From positions 1,364,001 through 1,428,000 of the forward strand of contig OZ017766.1 of the NCBI GenBank assembly GCA_963969345.1: DNA of 64,000 nt, in the 5' to 3' direction. This DNA comes from Turbatrix aceti. Lineage: Eukaryota > Nematoda > Chromadorea > Rhabditida > Panagrolaimidae. This document shows positions 36,719 to 50,700 of the stretch, in pieces. Positions within the stretch are counted from its first letter, which is position 1. Every line of letters starts with the position of its first letter. The notes below the pieces were generated by a model, which saw only the letters and a list, made by a program, of their open reading frames with translations, did no database searches and was not told where the DNA came from. The position numbers were made by a program, and so were the translations under genes.

Positions 36719-38683
36719 ATGCAGGACGGAAAGCCAAGCTATCCGTGCGATCGCGAGTTTGCATTACTGCGCCATTACTCAATTTTCGGGAATGCTGAAA
36801 CAAATTATGTTCCCCTAAATATACATTAAACACATCAATATTTTATGTTTTGCAGCATGTTTTCAAGATTCTTCCGGTCAAAGCGCGCTTTCCAGTTTCT
36901 CGAGGACATCCCATTGCATCTCAGGTTAAACATTGTATGATACCTTATTACACGTATTTTTAAAAACAACTTTTCTTATTGCAGGTGGCAGCTGCTCTCG
37001 AAGATGCAATGTTCAAAGACATGAACGAGATACAGGATGCGGCGACGGTTGAAAAACTCTTCCGAGAGAACTTGGGATTGACCATCGCTGTGGGTTGTTT
37101 TCCGAATACTCACATCAGACGCATGATTTTTTTAAGGATGCGTGTCGCTGTTTGTCGTTAGACATCTGTACATTTGTGGAGACATGTTATAACTTTGTTG
37201 CCCCAGACGAGAACCATCCATACGAGGCGGTGCAGCGTGAGTTTAAGCTCAAGACCAAAAGTGCTCCAAATAAGTACTATTATCGATCGTCGAAGGATCT
37301 CTGTGAAAGCAAAGCCACAGATACCCATGATCTGTGTAATCCCCTGGTGGATCGGTCGACGAATACGGAATACCAAAAAATGGTTCCTATATCGAGCGAG
37401 GTTTGAGATTTTTTGTGCACTTCTTCGGTTACATTAACAAAATTTTAAGATCCCGAATATAAAACCTAAAAAAGTCCAGTCATCAGCGCATACAAAATTC
37501 ACAAATGTTCAACCTACAAAACAGAAGAAAATGAATTTTCAGCCGAAGAAATTGTCACAAAAAAAAAGAAACCAGGCAAAACAAGCTTCTGAAACTGCCA
37601 TCACATCACACCACAACACTGTTAGTCAAAATAGAGAAACGGCACAAGTACTGCCTGGCAAGATCACAAATTTTGTAAATTTGGATACTGTTAATGCTGA
37701 GATCGCGGCTAAATGGACGCATTTTCTAAACGTCAGCGGTATAACGACAGATTCGGCAAAAAAAGCCGCAAATCTAAACAAATGGTATAAATTTGCATCC
37801 AGTGGAACGTGTACGAATTTCAAAGGCGCAGTTCGGTATAACTTGTGCCTTGTAAAATCCGTGGAACAAAAATATTACAGGTTTGTTGAGCTCATTTTTT
37901 AATTGTGTTCTTTGATGCTTTTTTTATGAACTTACATTAGACTTTCTCTCATAGGTTATCCCCGAGTCAACAACGCCTGATTGCTCGTTTGCAATACCAA
38001 GTTCCTAATTTCACGCACGCGATTCTGTTTTTTCGATTAATGAATAATCTACTAAATGACTTTTCACGAAAAAACATTTCTGTCGTAAGAGAAAACTACG
38101 GTGATATCGTTGAGGTGGGTTGGGACTCGAGCCGGCTCGATTGGTTGAGATTCGTTCTTCAGGCCATTTTAAAAAACACTTCCTACTTCTCGGAGCTCTC
38201 AGAAGCCCTGCTATCCTACGATGTCATGAAAGCCCACGGATTCATTTTTACTGATAGGTCCAAAAATCTTCAAATCAACAGCGAGATCCTGGATGTTCCA
38301 CTGGTCGTGCTGAAACCAGGGTTGTCTTCCGCTCTGATGCATCTCTTGCTCTACAGAGGTCCGACTTTGCTCGTTGACATCGAAAACGAATTCGTCGTCT
38401 GCAGAGACAAAAGTGTGATTCTGGATGAAATCAATCGAAACCGGGAATTGTATATTGTCTACTCGGAACTGCCAAAAAAATACGAAACCTTCAAATCTTA
38501 TTACATGCATAGTAAGCTTTTGTGCTCATTAATTCAAACTAAGCAGATAGCTTTTTAGCAGGCGGACAGCGTACGGAGAGGAAGAGTCTTATGGTCACGG
38601 CGTCACCGTATCTGCACCCCTCATTGATCGTGTACAACTGCGACCTCAGTTCTCCACTTTATGAAACGAAACATTTGTCATAA
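36719..38683 (+). CDS. Orphan seven-exon gene, 546 aa, function unknown
   Basis: Seven exons keep frame through six short introns: 36719-36808, 36856-36924, 36985-37089, 37137-37400, 37450-37880, 37955-38511 and 38559-38683. Most of the introns are 47-60 nt with normal splice sites, which supports a real gene. ATG 36719 follows a TTTCCAG acceptor at about 36695. The protein has a Cys-containing segment (DACRCLSLDICTFVETCYNF), a Lys/Gln-rich basic stretch around codons 120-160 and a C-terminal half that looks globular (LQYQVPNFTHAILFFRLMNN...). No TM helix or signal peptide is evident. I do not recognise any family. Codon use is more AT-rich than in the HSP70 or SZT2 genes. The start exon is the least certain part. 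Confidence 0.7.
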
Positions 38684-38743
38684 GAACGGAACAATCACAT
38701 ACTGGAATGCACAGGTGAAAAATTTAAAAACAATAAAAACCGT

Positions 38744-40506
38744 TTAAAAACCCTTTTTGGGGACTTTGGCGAGGAAGTTTTCTTTGAACGACCCGATGTA
38801 GAGAAACCCGTCGTGCTCGATCGCCTCCGAGACGCCAGCGATGACCCGGCCGTCCGGGTCCTGGTACGTGGCGACGACCTTGCCGTGGTCGTCGAATTCG
38901 ATCACGAACCCGTACCTCGGAGTGAGTTCGATCAAGTGCCGAGCTGCGAACTTCGTAGGCGCGAGGTGGAGGATGGCCTTACGGAGGAATGGCAGCGGGC
39001 CCAGTACGTCGGTGAGCGAGATGCCATCCGCCGACCTGTGTCCGGCGAGACCGACCAGGAAGGTGCCCTTCGACGTGGCACGGATGTTGTCCGGCGCACC
39101 TGGGAGATTGGCGAGGAAAACCATTGGCTTGGCGTTTGGATTGTTCAGGTGCAGGCTGAAAAGATCAGAACAGACTGCTGTGCTGTCATCGGTTGACCAA
39201 CCGTAAGATGTGCATCATGCCGAGCTCGGAGAACATAACCGCTGCCTTGTCCGCTGTCAGCTGAACGCCGTTAGCAAAGCGCAGTCCGTCAGCCAGGATT
39301 GTCAGTTCATGGGACGGGATGCGGTATCGAAGGATTCTAAATTTTTTGGATGTACGTGTGTGGTTACAAGTGAGTAAAAAATTGCTTTTATCGAAAGCAA
39401 AAAATGCCAGGGTACATAATGGTCGACGTAATTTTTCACGAAGACAGAGAAAATATAAAAATTTGTGCAATTCACCTTAAAAAATTCCACCAATCGCATT
39501 AAAAAAAGGATCGCAATGGCAAGATTCGTTTCGGCACTATTTCGTTTTTTAAATGCTTTTTTCAGATCTGCTAGAAAACGCATCATGCAGGTAAAATTTA
39601 CGGTAAAAACTTTGCATAATAAAAAAAGTTTTTGACAAAATTTCATGAAGAATTTTCAAATTGTCAAATCTGCATCCGAAAAAACTTACGCCGCATCACT
39701 ACGCTGTTCCATAATGGCTTGAAAAACATCACGACGAGTCCATCGAGTGCTTGTGCACGAAAAAATTACGGTATCGGTATCGAAGACGTCAAGGTCGTTG
39801 AAGAAGACGCATGTTTCGCCATGAGACCCGACGATGGTATCGTTAGGCGTCAGAATGTGTTGGACGTGTCCGCTTTCAACGTCAAGAACGAAGAGGCCGA
39901 AGTATGCGTCCGCGATGACCAGTCGTCCGGCTTCGAGGCGACGAATGCCGAGCGGCCGACCACAAATCGGCTCGGAGTCGTACGAAGCATCGCATTTGAC
40001 GCTGAGCGGTGGAGTTCGGAGACGGTACTCCCGCGTGATGAGGCCACTCTCCAGCGCGATTCGGACCACCTTGCCGTCCCAGGTGCCGGTGAACAGGAAG
40101 TCGCCCTCAATGTGAAGGGATTCTGGGCCCTTGATTTGGCCGCTCAGAAGGTAGTGAGCGTTTCGGAGTTTTGTATTGGGAACCAGGGAGCCGATCAGTC
40201 GGGGTGGCGGCAGGAGTCTGAAAGCACAGGTGTCGGGGCCTTTTGCGAAATTGTACCCCATGCCAGCATTTGTTGACAGCGAAGAGTCCGTCGCATGTCG
40301 ATAGGGGAAGTTGAAAAAAGACGGGGCCATGTACAAAGAACTCACTCGTAAGGCTCTGGATCAATATTGAAGTCGATCTGAAGGTCAATGAACACGCCAA
40401 CCAAAACAACGCCAGTCGTCAGCAGCGGGATCAAAATCTTCCGTCTAAAAATAGAAAAAAAAAGAAATTATGTTCACTAGAAGCATAAAACCTACAAAAC
40501 TGTCAT
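38744..40506 (-). CDS. APMAP-like membrane-anchored six-bladed beta-propeller (strictosidine synthase-like)
   Basis: Five exons (40506-40496, 40444-40346, 40217-39690, 39336-39202, 39155-38744) encode 394 aa. An N-terminal signal-anchor (ILIPLLTTGVVLVGVFIDL) is followed by a propeller that matches adipocyte plasma membrane-associated protein along its length. Matching blocks are GPESL...GDFLFTGTWDGKVVRI, CGRPLGIR, VIADAYFGLF, FFNDLDV, RRDVFQAIME, ANGVQLT, LPGAPDNIRA and GVSEAIEHDGFLYIGSF. The fold binds a Ca2+ ion in paraoxonase/SMP30 relatives, and arylesterase activity has been reported for APMAP. The first exon is only 11 nt (MTVL), but its phase and splice sites fit exactly. The gene lies downstream of REXO1 on the same strand with a 0.7-kb gap. 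Confidence 0.93.
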
Positions 40507-41233
40507 TCTCAAAGGTGTTTTTTTTCGTTGGATCCAAAACGGTGGCAGTCAATTTGCGACTTCCAAAATAACAACCGCCGTCGTTAAAAATAAACAAGGT
40601 GAACGTCGTGACCGGAGAGGACTCAAGGTAAAAACAAAAGTTCACACATCTCTCTTTCTCGCTCTGTTCATCACTTCTGTTCTGGGTGTCGTTCGTGTTC
40701 GTGCGTGAGGATGCATGCATGCTGCCAGCAAAAAAGCTTTGTCGTAAACAATTTTACCATCACCACTTGCTGATCGTTTACATTTTCCAAGACTTTCATA
40801 GTCAGATGTTATGTGCAACTGGAGTAACAATTATTGATATAAATTCATATCTACAAAAATTTACCACAAATAGCGTGTGATGCAAACTTTATAGACCAAT
40901 GTCTGTTTTTTACGCATAACGTTCTTGACCAGCACATGTTAACATAATTATGCTCAAAAATCTGTAACGTAATTTTAGTTTTGAAGTAACGAACGTTTTT
41001 TTGCCTTTTGCCATCATTTTCATCAAATCATTCATTCGTTCGATCTGCGTCATGTCCCGCGTCCCTCCGACCAAATGTTATTTTTTTTGTATAGTCATTT
41101 TGATAATATCGTCCGGTCATAAAGGAAAAAATTATTTATCATATAAAAATGACCAATCGTGTGTTGTTGCGCATGAATCGTTCGGAAATAGTAAGAAAAA
41201 AGTCAATATATACCTGTTAGACGACGACTATCG
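40507..41233. other. Intergenic region between APMAP and REXO1
   Basis: AT-rich, about 0.7 kb, containing the APMAP promoter and the REXO1 3' UTR. No exon is seen. Confidence 0.55.
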
Positions 41234-44173
41234 TTAGCCCCCGTTCTTGAGCTTATGGATCACAAGTTTTAGAGCAATACGGGCATCTTCTGAGGAATCG
41301 TGTCCTCCGACGTCTTCTTGAATGATGATTGAAAGAACCTCTGTGCTGAGCGTCTTGAGCGCCCGCTTGAAGGGTGGCCCGCTGCGATGGGGGTAGAGGA
41401 CGGACGTATCGATGACGTTTCGGTGAACAATTCTCATCGCTTTGAGATCACTTTCCAGGCTGTGGCCTATGAGGATGCTGTCACGGTTGACGAGTTCGAA
41501 AAACCTTTTGTGTGCTCCTGCAAGGTCGAGCTTCGCGTTGACGACCTCGTCCATGCGGAGGCCACTGAAGCGCTGGTTCGTGTCGATGACTTCGTCGGGC
41601 GGACGGATGATCTCGTCGAGAATGGTTCCGCCCTGAAAATCAACGGCGGATATCCGCGCTACGGCTGGACCGCTTCGAGTGTAGACCATTTCGCAGTCAA
41701 AAGCCACGATTCGGGTTGATCGGGGGTCGTTTGAGCCTGAAAAAAAAAGTATTGATAAAACCGCAGAAAAATGTAATTGACTTACCGTGTCTCAGCGGAG
41801 CCTCGACAAACTGTTTCAGCGCAGATTTGGGCAGCTGCTCGGTGACGTGGTAATCGCCCAGGCTGCAGCCCGCGAGATCGTCTCCAGAATCGCAACACGT
41901 GTATCGGGGTATCCAAGTGCCCTGGACTGAAAAAAAGGCGACTTTGACTTAAAATCAAACACGGAACCTCACTTTTCTTCTTCCAAAACTTTCCCCAGTG
42001 ATAGACGCACTCGGCCTTCTCGGCGACCTCTCCCTCAGCAAGTTGCGCTTTATAGGACTTCCCGCAGCGGATGCACTTTCGAAAGGGGTTGGCATCGTCA
42101 ACAAACTTATCCTTGCCCTTGTCGAGTTCGCTGAGTTTGACGGTGACTTCTTTTCGCGTGTGTTCGTCGATCCAGAGAGGGTAGCCGTTTTCGACAAGTT
42201 GCTCGTCGGTCATGAGAAATCGGTCAAAGAATGCCTCGTAGAGCTCGACTTCTGACAACTCGGACACGACTTCGGAGATCTTCTTGACGTGTTTCCGGAC
42301 ACCGACTGAGATGTCGGCATTGTTGCCGCGGATGATGGTGGAGTGCGAGACGGCACCGAGCTTGGGGCGCCTGGCCATCTCGCGGATGCGCCGGATCGAT
42401 CCGGCCAGGCCGGTGAGGTAACCCTGCTTCGTAGCGGTCTTGGTCAGAATCTCCATCTCCTCCTTTTGAGCGGCGGACACGGCATCCGGCCGGGGCATGA
42501 ACTTGCAGAACTCCGCAATGAGCTTGTTGAGGTGTCCTTGGCGAACAGCGACGCCGAACTTTCGATTTGACGGATCAATGGGGCCAGGCGCGGACGAAAT
42601 CTTGGTTGAAGTCGTCGGCTTCGTCGTACTCCTGGCTGGAGGAAGGTGAGCAGTCCGAGGCACGTTCTTCGTGAACAGTGACGTCGCAGTCAGCTTCGGC
42701 GCCGAGCTCGGGGCCTTTGCCTGGGATTTGAGAGCTCGCTCGCATTCCAGCTTCTCCCGAGCCTCGGCAACCGCCCGGCTACGTTCTTGTAGTCGCTCGT
42801 GTACCGTAGTTCTCCGCTTGATGCCCGGCACGACCAGACCTTCTTTCGGTTGATGGGCGACCCATCTACTGGCGGAGACATCGGGTTTGATGTCCAAAAT
42901 AACCAACTCGGGTGAGGGTTCTTTCTTGACGACAACCGGTTTGCTGGACGCCTTCACAGGAGCCGTGGGTTTCGGTTTCTCTTTCGGCGGCTTGGGAGGT
43001 CTCTGAAAAAAAACTGTAAAATAGCTGAAAATGCTAAACCCACCTCTTCCTCGACATCAAACAGGTCATCGACATTGACGGAAGGCCGCTTCTTCTTGGA
43101 AACCGCCGATGACGACTTTTCAAGTGCGGCAAGTTGCTTGTCAATCTGCTTCAGGGAATTCAGGTAATCTTCCACTTGTTTGTTCGCTTCAGCCGATGCA
43201 GCAGATGGCTGAGGCTTCTTCGTGGTTAGTCGGCGTGCTTTCGACGACTTTGGTTTGGCTAAAACGAAAATTTTACGTAAAAAATTCATGTACGCTTAAT
43301 TTTAGGTACACTTTATATTTTCTTTTCGAGAGCAAAAAGTAGTAAATCAGCACTGAAAATGTTATAGTATACAATTAAGGGGAGGAAAATCTAACCATAA
43401 AAAGTAATAGGACAATGACTTCAAACTTTTTATTCCTAAAAATCTGACCCATAAAGCCGTACTAAAAATCGTAACGCAACTGCGTACCTAAATTTTTATT
43501 TTTGAGAGTCAAATTACTGTGAATAAATAACATATCTCTGATAACCGTAATGAATGTTACGATAAAAAATAAATCATCAAAACCGACCATTAGAAAACTG
43601 CATCAAAATTGAATCTTCGCCGATTTCGGGTGGTAATTTGGATATTCCGCTTTCATCTTCCGATTCTCCGGTAGAAGCGCGTTTCCTTTTCTTCGCCGCG
43701 GCCATCGTAGTCGTCGTCGTCGTCACCGGGGCCGGTGGAGGCCTCGGAGAGGACCGGTCGTCGTCATCTGCCGTAAATCCTCCCGCGACTGTTTCAGGTG
43801 CCGGCTGGGCAGGAGTCGCGGCATAGTCATACGAGAATGGATTGTACATGCTGGCAGACGTCTGGACGGAGTAATACCCATAGTAGTTGCCACCGTTTCC
43901 GCTGCCAGAAGAGCCCCCAGCATCCCAGCCTCCTCCGTGATCCACGAATGGCTCCTGGGCAATCTGAACGTCAGAATACTTGGCTCCGGTCGAATAGTAA
44001 ACCGGGTGTGCAGTCGACGACGAGGGAGCAACAAGGTCCGCCGAGTAGGAGTAATCAAAGGACTGCGTCGTTGGTTGCGACGTTTCTCCATGGAAAAAAT
44101 GACAATGGCGTCGAGTGCACGTCAGAGCATACGGACACGATAGATACTTGAAATACCCGGAGCTTGGCAGCAT
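41234..44173 (-). CDS. REXO1-type RNA 3' exonuclease (DEDDh family)
   Basis: Five exons (44173-43588, 43258-43044, 43002-41973, 41926-41786, 41736-41234) encode 824 aa. The N terminus, MLPSSGYFKYLSCPYAL then CHFFHG, matches the CCCH-like start of human REXO1. A Gly/Tyr-rich and Ser-rich linker, basic stretches (KKRKR) and a coiled segment follow. A Cys-His region (CIRCGKSYKAQ..., YHWGKFWKK, YTCCDSG) precedes the exonuclease domain. The DEDDh residues are present: AFDCEM (Asp671, Glu673), GHSLESDL and HDSSEDA. The enzyme should trim structured RNA 3' ends in the nucleus or nucleolus; REXO1 also binds elongin A. The first exon was joined to the rest because frame and splice sites agree and because both ends match REXO1. 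The gene lies 500 bp from the PGM1 stop. Confidence 0.93.
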
Positions 44174-44672
44174 TGGTAGACAGAGAAGAAGCAATTAGAA
44201 AATCGATAATAAATGAGATAGAGAGGCGCAAAGAAATGTTACAACCTCACTTCTCGTTCGACGTTCCTCGTCCGCAGACAATTTAGCTTTTTTTTGTGGT
44301 AGAATTTTATATGCACGCAACGTGCGTGGTTAACACACGCCGTAAAAAACTGCGAACGGAACTGTGACCTCGAGGTTACCGATATTGTCGTTACGTTACG
44401 TTCCGTTCTGGATGATCGTAATTTGCTAAGAATCGTTTCAACCCTACCGCATTTCTTTTACGACTGCGTAAAATTTCTGTTCTACACTTTTTCATTCCCT
44501 TAAACCCGCAAACTTCGTTATCTTTCTTTATTACGATTTTTTTACAAAATTTAGTTCATTTGTTAATTAATCTTCAAAACGCAGAGAATGTATTAAGCCA
44601 GTAGAGGAGACAATGCTAACCATCGAATCCTAGGATGCAAATCGACTTCAATCTAGTGATAGTATTAAAAAA
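44174..44672. other. Short intergenic region between REXO1 and PGM1
   Basis: About 0.5 kb, AT-rich, with the REXO1 promoter and the PGM1 3' UTR. Both genes are on - and no exon is seen. The close same-strand spacing leaves an operon possible. Confidence 0.5.
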
Positions 44673-47775
<3,103 letters not shown>

Positions 47776-50700
47776 ATGACGGAATCGAATCCAATACCTA
47801 GCTATGGAACGTCGACTACGCCGGATCTCTCATCGTCTGCTGGGACTCTGGCGAGTCGTCCGTTGTTGGCATCTACCGGCCACCCCTCGTCGTCTAAGAT
47901 TCGGGAAACGTCTTCTGCCCACGTTGTCATGAATCGACGAACTCGTATTTCGAGGACACACCGAATGAATTGGTTTCTCGATCACCACGACCAGCAGATC
48001 AAGGCCGCTGACGTCCACCTGGAGCCGAAGAGGAACTTTTCACTTGTCGGCATCGAAGCTCGCGACGGTCAGCCACTGGTCAACGACGGCGTTGATGCTC
48101 TTACGATTACCGGAACGACGTCTACTTATTTCTATTCCAAGGTGTACAAATTTACGGTTATTTTTGACTTTTCGCCCGGTGTTTTTACGGCTGTGAGTTT
48201 TTATACGGTGCGGGTGTGTAGAAAGGCGTGCTTTTTTAGGATTCCTCTGGATCGATGCCGTTCTCAACAATGACAGCCAGTTTTGAACAATTGATCATGC
48301 ATCTAGTCAAGCCCGTGAGTTTTTTTTGGTTCAATAATAAAAAAAAGAGTAACAATGAGGTCAAAAAAGAATCGTACTGTAAATAACAAGGTGACATTTT
48401 TGTTGTCTGCTTACGTTATTTTAGTTTTACGGTATAAATACCCTATTTTATTTTTTGTTGCCGCAACAGCGAAGTAAACTGTTTTTTAGTTCACATTTCC
48501 TAACTCCAAAATCCAGCACAGCCCCCAGCTAATCGTGAGCCTCATGGGCTACTCTCCCTACGTAAATCTCGAAACGCCAGCCACGATTCTCCACCATAAA
48601 ACCGTCAACTACGAAAATGTGGACGAATTTCTGGAAGAAGCTCGACGGGAGACGAATGTCTTTGCCGATACCATGATTGCCTTTTTGTCTCCGCAGAACT
48701 ACCTTCGACAGAAGGCGAAATCCATCCGACGAGCCAGACTGCGCAAGGAAGCTGCCCGGAACGCACCACCCGAAATCGAGTACTCGGAAGAAGAGAGTGA
48801 AGACGACGACGAGAGCGACGATTCCGAAGCCGACAGCGACGATGAGGACTACTCAAAGGCGCGCAGAATTTCCAGGATCTGGCTTGGTCAGAAACGGAAA
48901 CGGAGGGCCCATCCGCGGTCGGTCCTTGTGCCTCTGCCGGACAGTGAAAACGAGGACGACGAAGAAGTCGAGGCCAAGAAACCGGATGTTGAATGGCCCC
49001 GGGAAGAGAAACCACCCGATTTTGAACGCCTCGAACGCACAGTTCCGATTCCCTTTCAACTCGCCCGCATGCTGCGTCTCGGAATCTTTGGCCTCGCTGC
49101 AGGACCCGAAAACGCCCAACGGGGTATCGTTATCATCACCGGAGGAAGTCTGTTCATCCCCGACACGGCGGTAGTGAGGGCGATGGCACTCATGTTTCGG
49201 ACGGAGGCCGTGCTGCTCTCCTTCGTCCACGTCAAGCCGTCCCAGTTCACGTCCTCCCCGATGTCCATTCCGTCAGACGACCTGCTCAGATTCCTGTCAT
49301 CCGTCTCCTTCGGCTGCTACGTCACCGGCCAGGAGCTGCTCTCAATCTGCCGCAACGAGCCCCCCGGATCAGCCCGGATGACGCGGCTTCGCCAGGAGTT
49401 TCTCGCGTGGTCGTGCCAGAAGTCGCCCGTCGAGATGGAAGAACCCATGCCGGGGGTCGTGGAGGACAAGCGGAGGTTCACGGACCATAGCGCAACTATC
49501 CGGACAAATTTCTTCTCTGCGCTGCTCGTGAAAATCAGAGAAGGCTTCTTCCTGACCAATCTCAAGATCATTCACCCGTTCCACGGCAAAAGAGTCATCA
49601 AGGCGGATCTCAGACTTCCCTGGACGAGGGATTCCAAGATTGACTACCGCCTCGTGGCCTATTACGACGACTGCGATGAACAATTGTAAGTTACGCTGTG
49701 GTGCAATGGATACACGAAGGAGGTTTTAGGCACGACGTGACACGCAAGTTGCACATTGAAACCAACTTTGTTAACACACCCGAGATCGTAACGAGGAACA
49801 ACGACATGCAGACTGCGATTCAATTGTGGGTTTTCTTGTAATCCATACGGTTTGAGCATTCTGATCAGGGATGAGCGAACGTTCGTGTTCGTTAGAGAAC
49901 AAAAAGCGGATGTTTGTCCATCCTTGATTCTGATACAATTTATTCCTTTTCATTCGTTTTTTATTAGTGTCGCCGAATCCGAACGATTTACGATAAAAAT
50001 CCTCAACTACTCTACAAATCCCGCGAATTACACTATCACGCCAGACATTTTGAATGCCATCTCCGGTGTCTACGCATGCAGCGGGGATTCCATGCCTCTG
50101 CCGAAGCTCTTGGTGCCTTCCCTCGAAGGAACCCAATTCAATGCGTTCTGGCAGCCTCTGCTCATCGCCGATGCCACGGCCCTCCATCGCTGCTGTCAGT
50201 CGGTCGTCTTCAAGTACACCATGCGATTCACGCAAAACCCGGAACTCGAAAGCGATATCATAGCCGCTCAACCGAATTTCTACGATAAAAAATCCATACC
50301 GGCAGAATTGATTGATTTTCCACTCAAGAAAAAGATCGTCTCTACCGTAATGGACTATTTTCGTCGTGAGACTACTTTTTGTCTTGCGAAGAATTATGTT
50401 TTTGTCAAAATTATCCGCCAGGACGACAGACCACCCAAATGCTCGTGGTTTACGCGCATTTTTGTCGACAACGTGATGCTGTCCATCCGGATTGTCTTCA
50501 TCGGCGACGCTCCCCTCGACGTCAGGAACAAGGTCGTTGCCCGTATCAAGGAAGACCTCGCGACTCTCCCCGGCATTGCCGGCTGGCTGACACCTCTGCT
50601 CCTGTCTACAGATGCCAAACTTGTCCGCTACCGCACCGAGCCCAAGCCGTGGCATTGCGCAGAACCGAAAATGCTACCGTACTCCACCCAGCTATGGGAG

